DNA of 9,004 bases from Planctomycetaceae bacterium (GTDB taxonomy: Bacteria; Planctomycetota; Planctomycetia; Pirellulales; Lacipirellulaceae). Under the pieces are notes generated by a model that did not search any database, was not told the DNA's origin, and was given only the letters and a program-made list of their open reading frames with translations. Positions within the stretch are counted from its first letter, which is position 1. Every line of letters begins with the position of its first letter. The stretch is from the NCBI GenBank assembly GCA_002713555.1, contig PATG01000039.1, forward strand, positions 1-9,004. The letters are read 5' to 3'. A program made the position numbers and the translations under genes. Of the stretch, positions 1 to 5,962 are shown piece after piece.

Positions 1-1077
1 CTTGACACCTGTAATTCCTAACGCATCGAAACCTGTAATTTTGAGTTCCTTTTGATATTCAATAAGAGTATTCTGCATTGTTTCGGAATCTTCGAATCGT
101 TGGTCTAGGGGGACGCGTTCAATTCGATAGGGTTGATTCGGATCATCAAAAATCCCGAGCACCATGGCGTACATCGCCTTGTGACCCACTTCGATCAGCT
201 GTGCCTCGGTACCTCCAATAGTCTCCATTTGCCTGGGAGGCTCCGGGGCTCCGGCTGTAACCACAAAATGAAACTGCGGGAAAATTTTTGCAAGACGCCG
301 AACCTCTTGAGGCTCCGCATGCGCCATCAGTATGAGCAGGTCACAGTTTTCCTTCTCCAGCTGATCAATCACCTGACGAAGTGATTGCTCTGGATCATTC
401 CATATAAGTTCGGAAATATGACGCAGCGATTGCTCATGACGCTTCCCCAATACTGAAGTGACCCCGATGCGTTTACCTGCTTTTTCGACGATACGATATT
501 TTTTTGAAAACCCATTTTCAAAATCTAAAAGTCCTACATTGGAAGATATGAGAGGATTTTTTTGGGGGTCTAGATTTGCTATCGCAAAAATAAGTGCATC
601 TGCATTGAGCTGCAGTTCACGCACTCCAAAGCCGATGGACTGATAGCCTATTTCAATCAATGACTTAAGCCCATAACGATATTTCATCTCGGCTTGCGGG
701 CCGACTCGGCGCACCACCCCTCCCATGTCCAGAGACACCAGAGGCCAATCCTGGTCAGCAAGCTGCGTAAGAAGAGAATGACGTCTCTTCAAACCGCCTT
801 TTTGATTGTCCAAACCAGCACAACCGCAAGGTTCGAGATAGCCGTCCATCTCACCTGAAAAAACGATTGCCAACTTGGGTACGGGCCATCCAACAAAAAT
901 TTCACCGTTACTTTTCACGGCCTCAGCTATTTCTTCTACACGCGACTCAGAGACGCTTTTTCCTTCGTCCCCATTGCTATCATCCGACCTTAAGAAGCTT
1001 GCAGTCGAGCTTAAAACGAGTACCGCCAAAGCCGAGATTCCAAATTTGTGATTCCTGACGGCTACTCGGATTTGCAT
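1..1077 (-). CDS. Exported metallophosphoesterase-fold (5'-nucleotidase/UshA-like) protein with EPCGC motif, C-terminus beyond window
   Basis: The first 359 residues are visible; the reading frame is still open at the left edge. Residues 1-29 look like a Sec signal peptide (basic RNHK, then hydrophobic FGISALAVLVL). From about residue 67 the order of segments follows the N-terminal catalytic domain of UshA/5'-nucleotidases: strand plus SGEMDGYLEPCGC (74-86), SLDMGG (115-120), GFGVRE (149-154), LMAHAE (250-255), VVTAGAPE (272-279) and a closing GHKAMYAMVLGI. The metal-binding residues normal at these places (DxH, GD, GNHE, GHxH) are mostly replaced; only His253 clearly remains. The CGC with following NQKGGLKRR resembles a family I associate with planctomycetes, in which some members continue into multihaem cytochrome regions; that part would lie outside this window. 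The ATG is the first in frame after an upstream stop; no Shine-Dalgarno is seen. It probably acts in the periplasm. Enzymatic activity is doubtful and the substrate is unknown. Confidence 0.8.
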   Translation of the reverse strand, partial: MQIRVAVRNHKFGISALAVLVLSSTASFLRSDDSNGDEGKSVSESRVEEIAEAVKSNGEIFVGWPVPKLAIVFSGEMDGYLEPCGCAGLDNQKGGLKRRHSLLTQLADQDWPLVSLDMGGVVRRVGPQAEMKYRYGLKSLIEIGYQSIGFGVRELQLNADALIFAIANLDPQKNPLISSNVGLLDFENGFSKKYRIVEKAGKRIGVTSVLGKRHEQSLRHISELIWNDPEQSLRQVIDQLEKENCDLLILMAHAEPQEVRRLAKIFPQFHFVVTAGAPEPPRQMETIGGTEAQLIEVGHKAMYAMVLGIFDDPNQPYRIERVPLDQRFEDSETMQNTLIEYQKELKITGFDALGITGVK

Positions 1078-1185
1078 TGTGACTCGCTAGTATTGAAATG
1101 CCTGGCAGGTGAAATATCCTGCGTGAATCGTAGCGTTTTTGGGAAGATCAGGCCAGTACATTCCCATCCTAAGTGATGCCTTCAA

Positions 1186-1213
1186 GCCAATAGAAAAAAG
1201 CCATTAGAAAAAA
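1186..1213. repeat. 14-bp tandem duplication downstream of the DUF1573 gene
   Basis: Two adjoining copies, gccaatagaaaaaa (1186-1199) and gccattagaaaaaa (1200-1213), differ at one base. Both end in six A on the plus strand, so a minus-strand transcript leaving the DUF1573 gene meets two U-runs in succession. It lies in the 143-bp gap before the phosphoesterase-like gene. It is probably a local replication-slippage duplication. Confidence 0.8.
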
Positions 1214-1229
1214 TAGCCAGTTATTGGCT
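1208..1229 (-). terminator. Weak intrinsic terminator overlapping the DUF1573 stop codon
   Basis: Read on the minus strand, the 5-bp stem AGCCA / TGGCT closes a 5-base loop (ATAAC, which contains the end of the TAA stop) and is followed by A and six T. The stem is short, so termination may be partial. A second U-run follows through the adjacent 14-bp duplication. If active, it separates the proS-DUF4416-DUF1573 group from the phosphoesterase-like gene. Confidence 0.45.
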
Positions 1230-2486
1230 GACTGCAAAATGGACACGCATCCGAATTTCTTGAGCTTGAGAATGGTTTGACTTAAAGACGACAATCGCAT
1301 CGCTGCTGACAGGTTCTCCCATTCGGACCAGAGGGCGTGTCTGCGCTGGAATCTCTACCAATACGGGTACATGATGCAAATCATCACTTATCTCGAGAGG
1401 ATCACCGAGGGAAACTTTCAATTCGGGCGGATCTACGAGCACAAGCTCCATCTGGGGTTTCTCTGCCTGCTTACCTCGAATAACGAGATTCAAACGAACT
1501 TTCTTACCTTGAGATCCAACAATATTTCCCATACGCAACAAACCTTTGGTGGCATTCCATCCTGTTCCGTAAACTGAAATATCACCTTTGACATTTCCCA
1601 AAAGCGGGACCAACAACTTTTCAGCACCCTGAATATTTGTTGTCATTTCCAGCCAGCCTCTGAAAGGACCAATGTCTGTCTGCGATCGGTATGTCGCAAC
1701 AACTTTGAGTCCGTTGGTTGCTTCCTTTGCAGGCAATTCGCTTTTTTCTGCTGGTGAAATCTGTATCTCCATTCTCTCAAGCAATTCAGAAGGTGTTATT
1801 TTGAATTCGCTCACTGCTACTTTTTGATTCAAAAACGACATCACGTAGAGATATGTTTTTTTCTCCTTCCCTGCCTGGACTGTCCCAAATAGCAATTCAG
1901 CAGGCCACATAGACGTCGACTCAACGACTTGCCCATTGACTTCAAGCTCAATCGACGAATTGCGTGGATCATTGGTAGAAAATCTAGCTCCATGCCGAAA
2001 GGGTCCAGCCTCTGTTTTAGCGGCCCACTCCAGGGTTATGTTCGTCTTTTCGTTTTCGGGCACCCTGATACTCTGCCCTTTCTCCACCCGAGAGCCTGCC
2101 ATTTCAACACCCGTGCACTTGCATGTATTGGACTCGAAGGTGATCGCAAGGGGAGCATTTCCGGAGTTATGAATTACAAAATCATGTCGCATGGAAGTAC
2201 CACGTTCAATGCGATCAAAATCAAATAGAGTCTCTGGGATCTTGGCGTGAGGCAATTTTCTAAAATTGGATTCGCCAATTTTCGAAGATCCTGCCTTAGA
2301 AGACCCTGCCTGCGACGGTTCTGTCTGCGACGGTTCTGTCTGCGAAATAGTCTGCTGAGTAGCGTCAACCAGTGGCAAAGGTCCTTTTGAAAAAGGAACA
2401 TCAATATAAGCCAGAGCTGCTCCCAAGCCCAATCCAACAAGGGCAGAACCGATAATCACACGAAGTAATGTTTTCATTCTAGTCAT
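1221..2486 (-). CDS. Exported DUF1573 / Ig-like repeat protein
   Basis: The 421-residue protein begins with a signal peptide or membrane anchor (MKTLLRVIIGSALVGLGLGAAL from Met4). A Ser/Gln/Lys-rich linker with five-residue repeats follows (residues 48-72), then three successive beta-rich regions. Region 1 (about 86-190) matches DUF1573: FDFDRIERGTSMRHDF, HNSGNAPLAI, and the usual SCGCT replaced by TCKCT (Cys122, Cys124). Region 2 (about 193-307) repeats its pattern, FGTVQAGKEK and GPFRGWLEMTTN echoing GPFRHGARFSTN of region 1. Region 3 (about 308-421) is more diverged. DUF1573 domains are Ig-like and usually extracytoplasmic; no enzymatic function is established. Met1 and Met4 (2477) are both possible starts; neither has a good Shine-Dalgarno, and a 4-bp hairpin (TAGC-TTC-GCTA) ends two bases before Met1. 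It starts 48 bp after the DUF4416 gene, so co-transcription is likely. Confidence 0.85.
   Translation of the reverse strand: MTRMKTLLRVIIGSALVGLGLGAALAYIDVPFSKGPLPLVDATQQTISQTEPSQTEPSQAGSSKAGSSKIGESNFRKLPHAKIPETLFDFDRIERGTSMRHDFVIHNSGNAPLAITFESNTCKCTGVEMAGSRVEKGQSIRVPENEKTNITLEWAAKTEAGPFRHGARFSTNDPRNSSIELEVNGQVVESTSMWPAELLFGTVQAGKEKKTYLYVMSFLNQKVAVSEFKITPSELLERMEIQISPAEKSELPAKEATNGLKVVATYRSQTDIGPFRGWLEMTTNIQGAEKLLVPLLGNVKGDISVYGTGWNATKGLLRMGNIVGSQGKKVRLNLVIRGKQAEKPQMELVLVDPPELKVSLGDPLEISDDLHHVPVLVEIPAQTRPLVRMGEPVSSDAIVVFKSNHSQAQEIRMRVHFAVSQ
2281..2345 (-). repeat. In-frame 15-bp tandem repeats encoding a SQTEP/SKAGS linker
   Basis: Five-codon units follow each other within the DUF1573 gene: SQTEP (2331-2345), SQTEP (2316-2330), SQAGS (2301-2315), SKAGS (2286-2300), then a degenerate SKIGE. 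The first two units are identical in DNA; units three and four form a second, diverged pair. The unit length is a multiple of three, so copy-number change keeps the frame and only alters the length of the low-complexity linker between the membrane signal and the first Ig-like domain. Confidence 0.85.
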
Positions 2487-2534
2487 TCTAGCGAAGCTAA
2501 CACTCCAACGTCAAACTGCGATTTCCCCATTCAA

Positions 2535-3059
2535 TTATCCACGCAACTCTTGTCGACACTGTGTAAAATACCCCTGGTAGTCTTCGCGTTGATAATCGGG
2601 ATACGTCCAGTCGCACTTTTGCCAACAGCCGTGACGGTAGTTGAGAGTCACCTCAGCGTAGATACCATCTCCCATGTAGATACGATGGGCATGATCTTTG
2701 GTAGTTGCCAATACGAGTTTGGCCAAAGTGAGATAGCCCGGGTCTAAATTAAGTGGTCGCGTTTCAGGGTATCCCATCTTGTCGGCACAGAGTTTCTCCA
2801 ACGCATTGGTGGTATGCTTAATTTGAGGCAACAATCCAGGATCCATGAAGTTCTGGAAAGAAAGGAACTGCTTTTTAAGCTCTTTCCCCATCGTAGCCTG
2901 ATAGTAGTTCGTTTCTACAAAATCAAACGCCTGACTTTTGGATAACAAAGGACCAAATTCTGCAACGGCCCGTTCTTCGGCCCAAGTGAGTGCATCCTGG
3001 TAACGCGTACTAACAGCCATCACTAGCATAACGGGTGTTGGGTTTAGAATCTCGCCCAT
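2535..3059 (-). CDS. DUF4416 family protein (function unknown)
   Basis: The 174-residue cytoplasmic protein matches DUF4416 along nearly its whole length. It opens with MGEILNPTPVMLVMAV, then FDF...TNYY (45-53), MGKELKKQF (57-65), the family's strongest signature NLDPGYLTLAKLVLATTK (104-121) followed by DHAHRIY, then GIYAEVTLNY and WTYPDY (151-156). I chose the ATG at 3059 over the in-frame ATG at 3080 because family members begin with MGE-like sequence there and because a Shine-Dalgarno-like GAGGG lies 4 bases upstream, the only clear one in the window. No signal peptide or membrane segment is present. The gene lies 53 bp after proS and 48 bp before the DUF1573 gene on the same strand, consistent with one operon. 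The conserved polar NLDPGY...TTKDH...HR residues hint at an active or binding site, but no biochemical role is known to me. Confidence 0.88.
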   Translation of the reverse strand: MGEILNPTPVMLVMAVSTRYQDALTWAEERAVAEFGPLLSKSQAFDFVETNYYQATMGKELKKQFLSFQNFMDPGLLPQIKHTTNALEKLCADKMGYPETRPLNLDPGYLTLAKLVLATTKDHAHRIYMGDGIYAEVTLNYRHGCWQKCDWTYPDYQREDYQGYFTQCRQELRG

Positions 3060-3112
3060 GCTTCCCTCTGACTGCAGCACTACCCAGCTAAAAAAGATTG
3101 CTCTAAAAGACT

Positions 3113-4615
3113 TTAGTAGGCCCTGGCAAAAATGCCGCGTCGCTCACTTGGCTGGCCACTGAAGAGGCACGTTCCCTTCTCCTGCGGTGCGTCTAACGGT
3201 ACACACCGAGCTGTTACCTTGAGCTCTTTTAACTTTGCTTCCATTTCTGGACCGTCTACGAAATGGCAATAGGCCAGACCACCTGGCGTGCCTTCACCAA
3301 AATATTTCGAAAATTCTTCGACTGTATTGATCTCGACTGTCGCTTCTTCTCGAGCCTGAAGAGCACGATCAAAAAGCGATTGTTGGATCTTGTCCAGCGT
3401 GGTTGAAATACTGTTGGCAAAATCCTGGGGCGATAAATTGACTCGTTCGTTGTTGTCACGTCGTACGGCACTAATCTCTCCCTTGGCAAGATCTCGTGGT
3501 CCAATCTCAACCCGCAAGGGAACACCCCGTTTGACCCATTGCCATTTTTTCTCGCCACCACGTATATCGCGATCATCGATACGGACTCGAATGGGCTCAT
3601 TATCAAAACAGATCGCCTGCAAATCGTTCTTCAGTTTTTCGCAGCAGGCCAGTATTTCGGATCGCTCATCATCCCCCTTGTAGATAGGAAGAATAACAAC
3701 ATGTGCCGGTGCTAACTTTGGCGGTAAAACCAATCCATCATCGTCGCTGTGGGTCATGATCAAACCACCCACGAGCCGCGTTGACACACCCCATGAAGTC
3801 GTCCAAGCATAAACTTCGTATCCTGTTTGATCTTGAAATTTAATCTCCTGTGCCTTGGCAAAGTTTTGGCCCAAGAAGTGTGATGTGCCTGCTTGGAGTG
3901 CTTTACGATCCTGCATGAGCGATTCGATGCTATAGGTAGCAACTGCACCTGGAAATCTTTCACCCTCTGTTTTTTCACCCTTAATGACTGGCATTGCCAT
4001 CGTGTTCTCGGCAAAGTCAGCATAGACATCAAGCATCTGGCGTGTTTCTTCAAGAGCTTCTTGCTCGGAAGCATGGACCGTATGTCCTTCTTGCCATAGG
4101 AACTCTGTCGTACGAAGAAACATGCGCGTGCGCAGTTCCCAACGCACCACATTCGCCCACTGATTGATTAGAATGGGTAAATCTCGATAGGATTCTACCC
4201 ATCTTGCAAACGTTGCTCCTATGATTGTCTCGCTGGTCGGTCGAACAATCAGCGGTTCATCCAGCTTGGCAGAAGGTGCCGGACGCAAACCTCCCTCCGG
4301 ATCAGGCTCTAACCGGTGGTGCGTGACTACCGCACATTCTTTTGCAAAGCCTTCGACGTGTTCAGCCTCTTTTTCCAAGAAACTCATCGGAATAAACAAC
4401 GGGAAATAAGCATTTTCATGGCCGGTGGCCTTGAACATTCCGTCGAGTTTGCGCTGTATGTTTTCCCAGATGGCATAGCCCCAAGGCTTAATAACCATAC
4501 AGCCTCGGACATCTGATGTTTCAGCCAGGTCCGCTGCTTTGACGACTTGCTGATACCACTCAGGATAATTTTCGGCTCGCGTGGGCGAAATTGCATTTCT
4601 AGGGGACTTGGGCAT
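3113..4615 (-). CDS. proS: Prolyl-tRNA synthetase, type 3 (short form without editing insertion)
   Basis: ProRS attaches proline to tRNA-Pro in the cytoplasm using ATP. The 500-residue protein shows class II motifs: motif 1 region 36-76 (IKPWGYAIWENIQ...YFPLFIP), proline/ATP-site VRPTSETII (124-132), motif 2 RWELRTRMFLRTTEFLWQEGHT (158-179) and motif 3 (284-303, GLIMTHSDDDGLVLPP). Only about 105 residues separate motifs 2 and 3, so the bacterial-type INS editing domain is absent. The HGTP anticodon-binding domain covers about 301-405, and a type 3 C-terminal domain ends in FARAY, with the terminal Tyr usual for this type. The C-terminal zinc cysteines are only partly kept (YC at 440 and GTCLFSG, where archaeal forms have CxxC). 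The frame is open to 4810, but MPKSPRNA at 4615 gives the normal family length; the extra 65 residues are low-complexity and overlap the divergent gene. It is first in the presumed operon with DUF4416 and DUF1573. Confidence 0.96.
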   Translation of the reverse strand: MPKSPRNAISPTRAENYPEWYQQVVKAADLAETSDVRGCMVIKPWGYAIWENIQRKLDGMFKATGHENAYFPLFIPMSFLEKEAEHVEGFAKECAVVTHHRLEPDPEGGLRPAPSAKLDEPLIVRPTSETIIGATFARWVESYRDLPILINQWANVVRWELRTRMFLRTTEFLWQEGHTVHASEQEALEETRQMLDVYADFAENTMAMPVIKGEKTEGERFPGAVATYSIESLMQDRKALQAGTSHFLGQNFAKAQEIKFQDQTGYEVYAWTTSWGVSTRLVGGLIMTHSDDDGLVLPPKLAPAHVVILPIYKGDDERSEILACCEKLKNDLQAICFDNEPIRVRIDDRDIRGGEKKWQWVKRGVPLRVEIGPRDLAKGEISAVRRDNNERVNLSPQDFANSISTTLDKIQQSLFDRALQAREEATVEINTVEEFSKYFGEGTPGGLAYCHFVDGPEMEAKLKELKVTARCVPLDAPQEKGTCLFSGQPSERRGIFARAY

Positions 4616-4802
4616 GAGGGGCGGATGGGTTGAAGGCTGGGGACGGTTCATTCGAAGCAAAAGTGGCGTACGAGCGAGACATTCTAATGCAATCGGCACT
4701 GCGGGGAAATCGCAACGCGCCCCCCAGCGATCAAGAGAGGAATCTGTTAGGATAAACGCCCCCTGCTGGCCCACTACCATCAACCTATGCCTACAACCCA
4801 CT
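4616..4802. promoter_or_regulatory. Divergent intergenic region between proS and the YhaM-family gene
   Basis: Both flanking genes point outward from this 187-bp stretch, so each must have its promoter here or further into the neighbour. The only -10-like elements seen are TTAGAAT on the minus strand (around 4682-4688, for proS) and TAGGAT on the plus strand (4748-4753, for the nuclease). Neither has a recognisable -35 at normal spacing, so exact promoters are not assigned. I see no T-box specifier/antiterminator structure for proS. Confidence 0.35.
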
Positions 4803-5777
4803 ATGCCCAACGATTCACGTCGCTACGTCAGCCAACTCGCCCATAATGAGACTGTGAGCCAGGTATTCCTGGCTTCCGACAAACAGTTACGTCCTAATCG
4901 TAATGGAAACCTATATCTGCAAGTGGACCTGGCCGATCGCAGCGGATCGGTCAATGCACGGATGTGGAATGCCTCGGATAATGACTATCGAACGTTTGAG
5001 AATGGCGACTACGTCCATGTCGAGGGTGCCACGCAACTCTTTCAGGGCAATATGCAGCTCATTGCCAATCGAATTCGCAAAGCGCGTCCTGACGAAATTG
5101 AGGAGTCCGATTTTGTCACACTCCAGTCGGAAGAAGTCGACCTTATGCGTGATCGATTGATCTCCATTCTGAACGGCATTAAATCTGCTCCCCTGTCACG
5201 ACTTGCCAAGGGATTCCTGTCCGACGATGAGCTCATGACGAAGTTCTGCAAAGCGCCAGCGGGCATGAAGAATCATCACGCTTACCAGGGCGGACTCCTG
5301 GAGCATGTTCTCAGTCTGATGGAATTGCTGTTGGTGGTATCCCCCCGTTACCCACAGTTGGACGGTGACAAACTCCTGATGGGTGCCTTCCTTCATGACC
5401 TGGCAAAAGTGGACGAACTCTCCTACGAGCGCGACATCGCCTATACCGACCAAGGCCAGTTACTTGGCCATATGGTGATGGGTGTGACTATGCTTGACAA
5501 CATGGTACGTAAAATCGTTCAGCAAGAAGGACAACCATTTCCTGACCGACTACTTATGGAGCTTAAGCATCTTATTATCAGCCACCACGGCAAATACGAA
5601 TACGGTAGTAGCAAACTACCGATGACACTTGAGGCGATCACACTTCACCAGCTGGACAATCTTGACGCAAAAATTGCCAATTTCACCCAGCTCATGACAG
5701 ACTGCCCCAATACGGATAGCAATTGGACTCAGTACTACAGTCAAATTGGGCGCAAGCTATTCAAGCCTGAGAAGTAA
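4803..5777 (+). CDS. YhaM-family 3'-5' exoribonuclease (OB-fold plus HD domain)
   Basis: YhaM enzymes remove nucleotides from RNA 3' ends (and in some species from DNA) using an HD-type metal centre. This 324-residue protein compares with about 314 for Bacillus subtilis YhaM. Residues about 14-95 form the nucleic-acid-binding OB-fold (VFLASDKQLRPNRNGNLYLQVDLADRSG, then GDYVHVEG and GNMQLIANRI). The HD domain follows: HHAYQGGLLEH (158-168), the HD pair in FLHDLAKVDEL (His198-Asp199), GHMVMG (His223), ISHHGKYEYGS (His261-His262), and LDNLDAK (284-290). The start at 4803 is chosen because the family begins at this point; the frame is open back to 4581, but that part is the antisense of proS. No Shine-Dalgarno is seen. 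The stop at 5777 lies 185 bp before the RNase R gene on the same strand. Confidence 0.93.
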   Translation: MPNDSRRYVSQLAHNETVSQVFLASDKQLRPNRNGNLYLQVDLADRSGSVNARMWNASDNDYRTFENGDYVHVEGATQLFQGNMQLIANRIRKARPDEIEESDFVTLQSEEVDLMRDRLISILNGIKSAPLSRLAKGFLSDDELMTKFCKAPAGMKNHHAYQGGLLEHVLSLMELLLVVSPRYPQLDGDKLLMGAFLHDLAKVDELSYERDIAYTDQGQLLGHMVMGVTMLDNMVRKIVQQEGQPFPDRLLMELKHLIISHHGKYEYGSSKLPMTLEAITLHQLDNLDAKIANFTQLMTDCPNTDSNWTQYYSQIGRKLFKPEK

Positions 5778-5962
5778 TGTGGGAAGATGATTATTAGAAA
5801 AAGTATTACTTCCGATCAATAAAAATTGAATCCAGCCTGGGGGTGTCCGTTGCGATAGCTGGCCTACACACTAATTGATTGTTGCTAACGAAAGCAGCGC
5901 ATCTCTAAACCATTGGCACGCCCTAACAAAACAAGAATTCAATTAATCTCTCCTGGCTACCC

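Noticed and set aside
133..1058. Short plus-strand open frames opposite the phosphoesterase-like gene.
   Set aside because: They are antisense shadows of a continuous 359-codon minus-strand frame with signal peptide and fold motifs.
4787..4846. A 19-codon frame starting at an ATG 16 bases before the YhaM-family start and overlapping it out of frame, a possible leader peptide.
   Set aside because: It has no Shine-Dalgarno, its composition is not distinctive, and most of it lies within the real gene. It is most likely chance.
5782..5813. GGAAG / CTTCC inverted repeat after the YhaM-family stop, as a terminator.
   Set aside because: The stem is only 5 bp with a 22-base loop and no T-run follows on the plus strand.
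5832..5862. CCAGC / GCTGG inverted repeat in the YhaM-family-rnr gap.
   Set aside because: Five base pairs across a 21-base loop with no further pairing is expected by chance at this length.
5913..5943. Candidate rnr promoter TTGGCA (5913-5918) and TTCAAT (5938-5943).
   Set aside because: The spacer is 19 bp, the -10 matches only 4 of 6, and the leader would be very short. It is too weak to list as a feature.
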